Assembly: GCF_003243515.1 (NCBI RefSeq)
Contig: NZ_QFRA01000001.1
Span: forward strand, 186,001 to 250,000
DNA: 64,000 nucleotides
From: Corynebacterium kroppenstedtii
GTDB taxonomy: Bacteria > Actinomycetota > Actinomycetes > Mycobacteriales > Mycobacteriaceae
Reading direction: 5' to 3'
Under the pieces are notes generated by a model that was given only the letters and a program-made list of their open reading frames with translations, made no database searches and was not told where the DNA came from. The position numbers and the translations under genes are program-made. Shown piece by piece: positions 44,580-52,564 of this stretch; position 1 is the stretch's first letter, and every line of letters starts with the position of its first letter.

Positions 44580-45191
44580 GAAGCCTATCATACGGGGCAA
44601 ACCTGTTGTTACCATACCGCGAGTACGCTTCACCAGGAAGACCGTGGAAAAAAGAGACATCGTAGAAAAGAATGATCCCTCAACCCATGTAGCCCCTGAG
44701 CCTATGCGACCCCTGAATTACGCGACGACCGTCAGAGGGGTTCGTGTGATGGCTTGACTAACACGTCGAGCAACGATTCACCCAATGGGGTGAGCACCGT
44801 CCATCCGAGAATCATAAGACGGAATCCCCCTCCATAAAGGGGGTGAACTTCTCGGTTAGCGCGGCGAGAAAAGAAAGCGTTACCTACGGAAACGAAGGTA
44901 GAGATGTGCAGCTTATAGCATTTTCCGTAGGCGCGGAACCGGGTTTTCAGAAAAATCAATGTGCACCGCCGTGAATATGATCGATGCATCACCTGGGTAT
45001 AAGTTCACATCTAGTTGCAGAGCACACACGGAGGACTTAGCCTCTGAATCATCCCCAGCCACCGGGGATGTCCCCAGAACGGGACACCGCCGGGGCGTCA
45101 GACAGACACAACTGTGTGGTGTCCGAGATGCTCCGGGCCAATGAAAAGGTCTTAACTTCTGAGCTTGTCCCTAAAGCTCCCCAGAAAAGAC
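44580..45191. other. Intergenic region, guaB1 to the small repeat protein
   Basis: About 610 bases with no strong gene. It contains a small hairpin near 44825-44842 (CCCCCT/AAGGGGG) and another near 45050-45075 (ATCCCC/GGGGAT). A minus-strand frame near 44732-44810 ends in a LTPLGESLLDVLVKP stretch that faintly resembles the end of an HxlR-type regulator but has no credible start. Confidence 0.4.
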
Positions 45192-45452
45192 ATGATGGAC
45201 TTCATTATCCACATCAACGAGATCACGCAAGGTCCGATTAAGGATCTCCTCCTGGAGCTCAAAAATGTAAGTCTCCCCGCACTTCCTCCTGCACCGACAC
45301 TGCCCACATTTAATATCACCTTCCCTGAGCAGGTTGGTGACTTTGCTCCTCGATTCCAGGTAACAACCGGTGACGTCAACATGCCGCTCTCCGGAAATTC
45401 CGGTGACACCAATATGCCTCTGAGTGGCAACCTCGCTCCGAAACTTGTCTGA
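45192..45452 (+). CDS. Small repeat-containing protein, 86 aa
   Basis: An 86-residue reading frame (ATG 45192; TTG 45165 adds nine residues). It opens with an amphipathic helix (DFIIHINEITQGPIKDLLLE), then a Pro-rich linker (LPALPPAPTLPTF) and a C-terminal duplication in which NMPLSGN occurs twice. The two copies differ at the third base or more in every codon except Met, so the peptide has been kept while the DNA drifted: good evidence that it is translated. No signal peptide and no family recognised. Small size, no signal and an amphipathic start recall corynebacterial PorA/PorH in style only. Confidence 0.55.
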   Translation: MMDFIIHINEITQGPIKDLLLELKNVSLPALPPAPTLPTFNITFPEQVGDFAPRFQVTTGDVNMPLSGNSGDTNMPLSGNLAPKLV

Positions 45453-45535
45453 GACGCTCAGCGAATCCGACTAGTGGAGCTGTTCCGGCCATAGCCGAGC
45501 AACAGGTAACCAGCCTCGTCTCGAAAAACGAACTC

Positions 45536-45577
45536 AGCCTGAACTATGTCTACTTAGGTGTAGGGATAGTTCAGGCT
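45536..45577. terminator. Long perfect hairpin downstream of the small repeat gene
   Basis: Arms AGCCTGAACTAT (45536-45547) and ATAGTTCAGGCT (45566-45577) are perfectly complementary, with an inner CTAC/GTAG pair. No T-run follows. It is likely a terminator for the small gene, though a processed RNA element is possible. Confidence 0.6.
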
Positions 45578-45633
45578 TGCACTTTGTAGCCTTGTGGCTT
45601 CAAGCGATCTTACTGAGGCGACACGAATGTTAG

Positions 45634-45665
45634 AGCCCCTCACCATAAAACTGCGGTGAGGGGCT
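45634..45665 (-). terminator. Terminator after tRNA-Arg
   Basis: AGCCCCTCACC (45634-45644) and GGTGAGGGGCT (45655-45665) form an 11-pair stem directly downstream of tRNA-Arg on the minus strand. Confidence 0.75.
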
Positions 45666-45670
45666 TGCTG

Positions 45671-45743
45671 TGCGCCCGGAGGGATTCGAACCCCCAACCT
45701 TCTGATCCGTAGTCAGATGCTCTATCCGTTGAGCTACGGGCGC
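45671..45743 (-). tRNA. tRNA-Arg, anticodon ACG
   Basis: A complete 73-base tRNA. Acceptor arms GCGCCCG/CGGGCGC pair, the discriminator is A, the anticodon stem TCTGA/TCAGA holds loop CTACGGA (anticodon ACG), and the T loop GGTTCGAATCC is standard. The A at the wobble base is the substrate of TadA. No CCA is encoded. Confidence 0.95.
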
Positions 45744-46009
45744 AACAGGGAAATATATTACACAGAGTCTGCCAGACCCCCAAATTCACTTTTTTATCAG
45801 GAAAAATAGGGCACACAGCGCCGAAGGCACCACAGGTAAACCGGGTTAGATAGTAAAGTGTGTGTCTGATTTAACGCGTTCCAGCAGATCAGAATACGTA
45901 AATCAGGCTTGAATAAGGCCCTAGACCGTATTCAAACTCGTTTCTCGTTCAATCCACCGGAATGGCATCCACAAGTGCTAACCGCACGTTGGTGTACTTT
46001 CCACGTGAC

Positions 46010-46348
46010 TCCCAACACACCCCGATACCTCATATCTGCAGGCCACATGAAAAACGGCACTACCACCAAGGAACCATCAGATAGCAATGCAATAACCCTA
46101 CCTGCGGCAGCTCAACAACCAGACACCGTAAAGATCAAACACTGGCCCAGACCTTCACAGCATCTCACCACTACCTCACCTCAACCGCCCCACTGGCCCG
46201 CATAGCAGCCGACACCGGCTGCTCGCGCTGGAATCTTGACCGCAGATTCCAACTATTCTGGCTTATCAATGTACCCGCTCCCGGTGACCCCGCTCGGACC
46301 TAGGACCACATCATCATCGACGGCACCTACACCGACACCAGCTTGAGG
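46010..46348 (+). pseudogene. Decayed transposase remnant (IS1249/IS3502-like)
   Basis: Reading across frames gives a recognisable N-terminal part of a transposase: AGHMKNGTTTK in one frame, then QCNNPTCGSSTTRH in the next, ARIAADTGCSRWNLDRRFQ and DHIIIDGTYTDTS. The zinc-finger cysteines and DGTY block match IS1249-type elements common in corynebacteria. It carries at least one frameshift and two stops (TAG), and the 3' part is missing. It is a fossil. Confidence 0.65.
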
Positions 46349-46403
46349 TTATCCTCATTTAGTGGGCACCCTGTTTGTACGGATGTTGTGCCCGTAGGAT
46401 AGG

Positions 46404-46655
46404 ATGTTCATTGCGAGTCAGCAGCGCAAGACGTACACGCCGAAGTACCGGCGTGAGGCCGCTAAATTGGTGATTGAAACGCCACGCCCGATAGCCCGAG
46501 TGGACGAGGAGATCGGCGTCACTCCGGGACTTTTGGGTAAATGGGCCAAAAGCAAGCGCGAACGCCAATGCGCGGGTGATGGGATGAGTGAGGCAGACCT
46601 GCGGGCCGACAACGCTCGTTTGCGTCGTGAGTTTGCCGAAACCAAAATGGACAAC
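46404..46655 (+). pseudogene. IS3-family OrfA transposase, truncated
   Basis: MFIASQQRKTYTPKYRREAAKL starts an IS3-type OrfA with its helix-turn-helix (VDEEIGVTPGLLGKWAKSKR) and leucine-zipper start (EADLRADNARLRREFAETKMDN). The similarity stops at about 46655, and the frame then runs into unrelated sequence to 46709. OrfB is absent, so the element cannot move. It directly follows the other transposase fossil. Confidence 0.8.
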
Positions 46656-46752
46656 TCTCCCCCAACGACACGCCGACCCCAGACACACTTTTGCTACTTA
46701 ACCCCATAGCCCCCCATTCCGTCCGCCCCGGCCTTCGACACTTAAGCCCGCA

Positions 46753-46784
46753 AACGCCTACTTCACGAAAAGCGAAGTAGGCGC
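46753..46784 (-). terminator. Terminator after tRNA-Ser(GCU)
   Basis: CGCCTACTTC and GAAGTAGGCG arms form a strong stem about 10 bases downstream of the tRNA on the minus strand. Confidence 0.7.
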
Positions 46785-46793
46785 TAGACATGG

Positions 46794-46878
46794 CGGAGGT
46801 GAAAGGATTTGAACCTTCGGACCCTTGCGAGTCAACTCCTTAGCAGGGAGCCCCATTCGGCCGCTCTGGCACACCTCC
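46794..46878 (-). tRNA. tRNA-Ser, anticodon GCU
   Basis: A complete class II tRNA of 85 bases with acceptor arms GGAGGTG/CACCTCC, discriminator G, anticodon loop CTGCTAA (GCT, reading AGC/AGU), a long variable arm and T loop GGTTCAAATCC. No CCA is encoded. Confidence 0.95.
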
Positions 46879-47126
46879 AGCGAAAGTCACGAGAAACAAT
46901 GTCGATCTCGACCAGCTTCCACTGATTGAGAAACAACACGGCTGTCGCGAATTCCGTAGACGATACTACACGGGACCAACTGAAGAAGACAAACACCACC
47001 ACCTACCACGTCGGCACGCGAGCTGCCCCCTCACGAACCCGTACAGCCCCAACATTTCGCCACCCGCACTCACCGCACCTTTACTCCACTTTTGAGCCGG
47101 ATAACCCTCGGCTTACCATTACAAGA

Positions 47127-48197
47127 ATGATCCGTCCCGACTTAGCCCAACTTCCCACGTACACGCCCGGCAGAAAGACCGACGACGCCCTCGTCTTAGC
47201 CAGCAACGAAACCTCTGAACCGCCGTTACCCGCCGCGATTGAAGCGATGACATCCGCAGCGCACACTCTCAACCGCTACCCTCACATGGCAACCTCGCCC
47301 TTACATCACGCCATCGCCAATCTCCACGGGGTCACCGTTAACGAGGTGACGATTGGATGTGGGTCCTCATCACTTCTGCAGCAGCTGATTCTGGCCACCT
47401 GTAAAGACGGGGATGAAACACTCTTCGCATGGAGGTCGTTCGAGGCATACCCAATCCTCAGTAGAATCGCCGGAGCCACGCCTGTCCAGGTCCCCCTCGA
47501 CAGCCACCATCGCCACGACCTCAACGCCATGGCCGATGCCATTACCGACACAACGTCGCTTGTTATTTTATGTAACCCCAATAACCCAACGGGGACACTT
47601 GTTACAGAGGACGAACTAGAGGCCTTCTTCGCCCGCGTACCCGATCGCGTCACTGTATGTATCGACGAGGCATACCTAGATTACACCGACGACGAGCTCA
47701 CACCGGATTCACTGGGCCTTGTACGGCGGCACCCCAACGTTTGCTTCGCTCGAACGTTCTCTAAGTGTTATGGCCTGGCCGGCGCACGCGTTGGTTACAT
47801 GATTGGATCTCCCGAGATCATTAGCGCACTCAACCGCACCCAGGTCCCATTTTCGGTGAGCACGCTCGCCCATGATGCTGCGATCGCATGTCTCAACAAT
47901 CCTGAAAGTAAAGCTGAGCGAGTTTCTCAGACGATTCCGCAGCGCCATCGCTTGCGCGACTTCCTCACTAAGGAATTCATCCACACATCGCAGTGGAACC
48001 TGACAGAGGATGACATTCCCGAGTCCCAGGCAAATTTCGTCTGGTTACATCTCGGGGAACAATCTGAAGCGTTCACAGACGCTTTAGCGAAGGAACATAT
48101 CCTTATCCGATGCTTTAGCGGCGACGGAGTGCGGATAACAGTCACGAATTCTAAGGAGACCGATCAGCTCATTACTGCCCTTCGGTCTATCGCGTAG
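47127..48197 (+). CDS. pat: Aromatic amino acid / histidinol-phosphate-type aminotransferase
   Basis: A 356-residue class I/II PLP aminotransferase of the HisC-Pat branch. The PLP lysine is in TFSKCYGLAGARVGY, the ring-nitrogen Asp in CIDEAYLDYTDD, and the substrate block is CNPNNPTGT. ATG 47127 (MIRPDL) matches the usual start; the frame is open 67 codons further upstream but lacks family similarity there. Corynebacteria keep a stand-alone copy, Pat, that transaminates phenylpyruvate, and the position near tyrA supports that role. HisC is the alternative. Confidence 0.85.
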   Translation: MIRPDLAQLPTYTPGRKTDDALVLASNETSEPPLPAAIEAMTSAAHTLNRYPHMATSPLHHAIANLHGVTVNEVTIGCGSSSLLQQLILATCKDGDETLFAWRSFEAYPILSRIAGATPVQVPLDSHHRHDLNAMADAITDTTSLVILCNPNNPTGTLVTEDELEAFFARVPDRVTVCIDEAYLDYTDDELTPDSLGLVRRHPNVCFARTFSKCYGLAGARVGYMIGSPEIISALNRTQVPFSVSTLAHDAAIACLNNPESKAERVSQTIPQRHRLRDFLTKEFIHTSQWNLTEDDIPESQANFVWLHLGEQSEAFTDALAKEHILIRCFSGDGVRITVTNSKETDQLITALRSIA

Positions 48198-48284
48198 AGC
48201 CCTCCCTGCCTTCTCGTACGCAGGCCAGTTCCGATTCCACATCTCCGCTTCTGACACTGTCTTGTCTGCTAGCGAGTACGAGAG

Positions 48285-48715
48285 TTACTTTGCGTGAGCA
48301 GTAACAACCGTCTCGCTATCGCTGCGGAAAGCCTTGGAATACGGGCACATGGCGTCGGCCTTCTCCGCAAAATCCTTCGCCTGCTCCTCAGAAACACCGA
48401 AGATGGTGACATCTAGAGCAGCCTTAATCCTGAAGCCGCCGTCCTTCTCATCTGTCACCAGAGAGCACTCGTCGGTAACTTCTGGGGTTTTGTCCAGATC
48501 AGTGCCCCCTGCTTGGCAATCAACTGAAGCGCACTGTTGAAGCACGCAGCCCAGCCTGCGGCGACCAACTGCTCGGGGTTCGTGCCTTCACCAGATCCGC
48601 CCATGGCCTTCGGTGGACGAACGTCCAGATCAATGTGCCCATCGTCGCTAACTACGTGGCCGTCTCGGCCGCCACCCGTAGAGGTCACGCACGCGGTGTA
48701 CAAAGCATCAGACAT
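48285..48715 (-). pseudogene. OsmC/Ohr-family peroxiredoxin-like protein, frameshifted
   Basis: An organic hydroperoxide resistance-type protein split over two frames. The 5' half (from ATG 48715) reads YTACVTSTGGGRDGHV to GTNPEQLVAAGWAACFNSAL with the first catalytic Cys. The 3' half reads TDLDKTPEVTDECSLVTDEK to AMCPYSKAF with the second Cys. They join at a run of five G (minus strand, about 48505-48509); three or six G would restore one frame. Both Cys survive, so the protein would be active if the run is misread. Adjacent to katA, so an oxidative stress pair. Confidence 0.85.
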
Positions 48716-48880
48716 AATTACTCCTCACTTCATCGTCGGTACGAAACACCACCCACGGTACGCGGAAACCCCGATCCCTTCACCCCTGTGAAGAACGGAC
48801 CGGGGCTAAAACCGGAGTAATTGCGCTAAGGCTACAGGGTTATGTCGCCGTCGACGCCCCTACCATCACCACTACTATCC

Positions 48881-50536
48881 CTACTTCGACGCAGTAAAGC
48901 GCTTTTCGACTTCCGCGCCCAACCACTCGTCAACGTGGGTCCAGTACTTAAAAGCCTGCTTGGCGACCTGGTCGGACACACCGGCCATAGCGCCGACAAT
49001 GTTGTTGGCCAAGCGGTCACGGGCGAAGTCGTCCATGACGTTCCGAACTAAGTCGCCAGCCTGGGAGAAATCATCGTCCTCTGGATGACGAACATAGGCA
49101 CCGCGAGTTAAATCGCCGCCATAGTTGTCATCCCAAAGACCGAGTTCTTCAGCAGCACCTAAGCCGGACTCCTGACCGCGGCCAAAACCATACTTCGACT
49201 CGCCGAACTCAATGTCTTTCTGCACAGCACCGGCGCCCTCAGCGTCAGTACCGTCGACATCCATGTACCCGCCCCCTCGCTCAAAGCGGTTCGGCGAATA
49301 CGTCGGCTCAGAGGCCGGCGGGAAATCATACACAGCGGCACCATCCTTGGCGTAGCTGTTCACCGGGCATACTGGCCGGTTAACCGGAATTTGATCAGCA
49401 TTAACACCTAGGCGGTAGCGCTTTGCATCGGCGTAGGCGAAAGCACGAGAGAGCAGCATCTTATCCGGCGAGAGCCCAATCCCCAGGACCAGGTTCGACG
49501 GCTCAAATGCCGCGGATTCCACCTGCGCAAAGAAGTTCTCCGGGTTACGGTTCAACGTGAAGTGCCCCACTGGAATCAGCGGATAATCTTTCTGGCTCCA
49601 TGTCTTCGTCAAATCGAACGGGTTGACTTTGTAGCCAGCGGCTTCTTCCAAGGGCATAATCTGAACTTTGACGTCCCACGTTGGATAATCTCCACGCTCG
49701 ATCGCCGCGTACAGATCCTCGCGGTGACTATCAGTATCTTGGCCTACCAGTTGCGCGGCGTCCTCGTCGGTCAGGAAATCCCATCCCTGGCGGGTCTTGA
49801 AATGATACTTAATCCAGAACCGCTCCCCTTTGGCGTTGATCCACTGGTACGTGTGGGAGCCGAACCCGTCCATATTGCGGAAGGTCTTCGGGATTCCGCG
49901 GTCGCCCATCAAGTAGGTCACCTGGTGTGCACTCTCCGGGGTGCGAGTCCAGAAGTCCCAGCGCATGTCGGCGTCGATCGTGCCGCGGCCCGCGAGCCGC
50001 TTCTGGGAACGGATGAAGTCCGGGAATTTGATGCCATCACGAATAAAGAAGATTGGGGTGTTATTGCCGACGAGATCGTAGTTGCCCTCATTGGTGTAGA
50101 ACTTCAGGGCAAAGCCACGGACATCGCGCCAAGCGTCCGGGCTGCCTTGCTCTCCGGCGACAGTCGAAAAGCGGGCAAGCATGGGAGTAACTCGCCCCGG
50201 CTGGAACAGGTCCGCTTTCGTGTACTGCGATACGTCTTCCGTGATCGTGAGCTCACCGAATGCGCCCGAACCCTTCGCGTGAACAACGCGCTCTGGGATC
50301 CGCTCACGGTTGAAGTGCGCCAGCTTTTCCACCAGCGACACATCGTGCAAAGCGATGGGGCCTTCACGGCCGACGGTCACGCTGTGTTCCTCAGATGCGT
50401 TCGGAGCGCCGTTGACCCGGGTTGAAATGCTCCGACCATTCGCTTGCGGGGCACCATGACCGGTGACGGGGCACACTCCGCGTTGCGCAACGTCGTCTGA
50501 GGTAAAACGCTGATCGTGCGAACTATCGTTCGACAT
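48881..50536 (-). CDS. katA: Catalase (monofunctional, haem)
   Basis: A 551-residue catalase that dismutes hydrogen peroxide. The distal histidine is His86 in FNRERIPERVVHAKGSG, the distal Asn lies in DLVGNNTPIFFIRD, and the proximal haem Tyr in RAFAYADAKRYRLG. The length and lack of a flavodoxin-like extension put it in the small-subunit clade. ATG 50536 follows AAGGAGG. It is divergent from sigC, and this pairing is conserved in corynebacteria. Confidence 0.95.
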   Translation of the reverse strand: MSNDSSHDQRFTSDDVAQRGVCPVTGHGAPQANGRSISTRVNGAPNASEEHSVTVGREGPIALHDVSLVEKLAHFNRERIPERVVHAKGSGAFGELTITEDVSQYTKADLFQPGRVTPMLARFSTVAGEQGSPDAWRDVRGFALKFYTNEGNYDLVGNNTPIFFIRDGIKFPDFIRSQKRLAGRGTIDADMRWDFWTRTPESAHQVTYLMGDRGIPKTFRNMDGFGSHTYQWINAKGERFWIKYHFKTRQGWDFLTDEDAAQLVGQDTDSHREDLYAAIERGDYPTWDVKVQIMPLEEAAGYKVNPFDLTKTWSQKDYPLIPVGHFTLNRNPENFFAQVESAAFEPSNLVLGIGLSPDKMLLSRAFAYADAKRYRLGVNADQIPVNRPVCPVNSYAKDGAAVYDFPPASEPTYSPNRFERGGGYMDVDGTDAEGAGAVQKDIEFGESKYGFGRGQESGLGAAEELGLWDDNYGGDLTRGAYVRHPEDDDFSQAGDLVRNVMDDFARDRLANNIVGAMAGVSDQVAKQAFKYWTHVDEWLGAEVEKRFTASK

Positions 50537-50740
50537 GGATCCTCCTTCTCATGTGGTGAGCTCACGTCGTCGTCATTCAGGGGTAAAGAGCCCACCAGTC
50601 GTGCGATACATGTTTAACTGTACCCTATTAAAGTTCTTTCCGCCTAGAGGTTTTTAATATTAATGCGGGATGGATCCATAGCCTTCCTACAGACCCCTGG
50701 TAGAGGTGACTTTCTCCATCAACTTGGTAAGGTGAATACC

Positions 50741-51349
50741 GTGACAAGACATGACAAGGACGACGCACGCGTCACAGCATTAGCTCTCCGTGCCGGCCAG
50801 GGGGATCGAGCCGCACTCACCGAGTTCATCCGACGCACCCAAAAGGACGTCTGGCGTCTCCTTGCTCACCTTGCCGACACTGACCGCGCCGACGATCTCA
50901 CTCAAGAGACCTACCTGCGCATCATTTCTGCATTGCCGACGTTTGCGGGCCGCTCGAGTGCGCGCACGTGGCTGCTTTCCGTTGCGCGACGGGTGTGGGT
51001 GGATAGCGTCCGACATGACATGGCTCGGCCACGCTCGACCGGTACGGAATGGGAAACCGTGGCTGATCAGCACACGGCGACGAACATTGCCGCCAGCAGT
51101 TCCTGGTCGGACTGGGTCGACGTGCAGCTTCTTATGGAGAATTTGGACCCGGACCGCCGAGAAGCGCTCATCCTTACGCAGGTCTTGGGATACACCTACG
51201 ACGAGGCAGCAACAATCGTCGGGGTTCGCGTGGGAACGATACGGTCGCGGGTAGCTCGAGCGCGTGCTGACCTTATCGACGCAACCTCAAACCAAGCGAC
51301 GAAAAAACACCGTCACCTCAGCGCTGTGCAGGAACGCGCGCTCGGGTAG
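50741..51349 (+). CDS. sigC: ECF RNA polymerase sigma factor
   Basis: A 202-residue ECF sigma factor. Region 2 runs from ALTEFIRRTQKDVWRLLAHL through DDLTQETYLRIISAL to SSARTWLLSVARRVWVDSVR; region 4 is ALILTQVLGYTYDEAATIVG with VGTIRSRVARARADL as the recognition helix. GTG 50741 is the best start, behind TAAGG. No anti-sigma gene is adjacent. The katA-sigC-asd order is that of C. glutamicum, where SigC has been tied to control of respiratory oxidase genes. Confidence 0.88.
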   Translation: MTRHDKDDARVTALALRAGQGDRAALTEFIRRTQKDVWRLLAHLADTDRADDLTQETYLRIISALPTFAGRSSARTWLLSVARRVWVDSVRHDMARPRSTGTEWETVADQHTATNIAASSSWSDWVDVQLLMENLDPDRREALILTQVLGYTYDEAATIVGVRVGTIRSRVARARADLIDATSNQATKKHRHLSAVQERALG

Positions 51350-51431
51350 GCGCTATCGCTACCCGATTCGCTAGCAGTATGAGCTAAATGGGGAGCCCCC
51401 CGACCCCCTCACACAGCTCAGGCCAACTCCC

Positions 51432-52484
51432 CTACACCAGCAATTCAGCGATCTGAATGGTGTTCAACGCAGCACCCTTACGCAGGTTGTCGCCCGCCAC
51501 AACAAGTACCAAACCACGATCATCGTCGATAGTTTGATCCTGGCGAATGCGTCCCACGAGACAATCGTCGATACCCGCCGATTCCAGAGGCGTCGGCACA
51601 TCGACAACCTCAACGCCCGGGGCTTTATCTAGCAACTCGCGGGCACGTTCCGGCGTAATCGACCGGGCGAATTCGGCGTGAACCACCATGGTGTGCCCAG
51701 TGAACACCGGGATCCGCACACACGTGCCGGCCACTTTCAAATCGGGGGTATTCAGGATCTTCCGAGATTCATTACGCAGCTTCTGCTCTTCATCAGTCTC
51801 ATCAGAGCCATCATCAACGTAATTCCCGGCAAAAGGCAACGCATTGAACGCGATCGGCGCTACATACGGGCCATAGCCAAGCTTCTCTTCATCAATGACA
51901 CGCTGTACGCCGGAACCATCATGCGCAAGGTCGACGTCGTCACGCTTCTCGACAGCATCTGTCTGCTCTTTCAAGGCCTTCACGCCGGCCAAACCGGAAC
52001 CCGACACCGCCTGGTAGGAGGCCACGTGCAGGACTTTCAGGTCCGCCTCGTCGTGGAGGATCTTGAGAACAGGCATCGCAGCCATCGTGGTGCAGTTCGG
52101 GTTAGCGATAATCCCCTTGACCGCCTTGTCCTTGTCGCCGGGGTTAACCTCGGACACGATCAGCGGGACCTCGGGGTCCTTGCGCCAAGCGCTCGAATTA
52201 TCGACGACGGTGGCACCTGCGGCTGCGAACCGTGGTGCCTGCTCTTTCGACACCGCACCACCGGCGGAGAAAATCGCGATGTCGATGCCTTTGAGGTCCT
52301 CATCGGAGGTTGCGGCAACATCCTCGACCACGACGTCGTCGCCACGGAAAGGCAATGTTGCTCCCGAGCTTCTGGACGAGGCGAAGAAACGAACCTTATC
52401 GCAGGGGAAATTGCGTTCCTCCAGGATGGAGCGCATGACGCGCCCCACTTGTCCAGTAGCTCCAACGACGGCAATGGCGGTCAT
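51432..52484 (-). CDS. asd: Aspartate-semialdehyde dehydrogenase
   Basis: A 350-residue enzyme that reduces aspartyl phosphate to aspartate semialdehyde with NADPH, on the way to lysine, threonine, methionine and diaminopimelate. NADP loop: VVGATGQVGRVM. The nucleophile Cys is in NPNCTTMAAMPVL, and the acid/base His in VFTGHTMVVHAEF. It lies 80 bases downstream of lysC; together they form the classic operon. Confidence 0.95.
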   Translation of the reverse strand: MTAIAVVGATGQVGRVMRSILEERNFPCDKVRFFASSRSSGATLPFRGDDVVVEDVAATSDEDLKGIDIAIFSAGGAVSKEQAPRFAAAGATVVDNSSAWRKDPEVPLIVSEVNPGDKDKAVKGIIANPNCTTMAAMPVLKILHDEADLKVLHVASYQAVSGSGLAGVKALKEQTDAVEKRDDVDLAHDGSGVQRVIDEEKLGYGPYVAPIAFNALPFAGNYVDDGSDETDEEQKLRNESRKILNTPDLKVAGTCVRIPVFTGHTMVVHAEFARSITPERARELLDKAPGVEVVDVPTPLESAGIDDCLVGRIRQDQTIDDDRGLVLVVAGDNLRKGAALNTIQIAELLV

Positions 52485-52564
52485 CAGGTGATTCCTCCCA
52501 GACAGTACGGATCAGCCAAACAAAACAAGCCAGGCCAGGTGAAACCTAGCAGTGAAACTCCAGC

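Noticed and set aside
44732..44992. Minus-strand frame ending in LTPLGESLLDVLVKP, like the end of an HxlR-type regulator
   Set aside because: The similarity is short, the start is not credible and the upstream part has no helix-turn-helix.
45040..45080. CATCCCC...GGGGATGTCCC hairpin that resembles a type I-E CRISPR repeat
   Set aside because: Only one copy, no regular spacing and no cas genes nearby.
45909..46205. 98-residue open frame as a gene
   Set aside because: It is the first part of the decayed transposase read through in a wrong frame after the frameshift.
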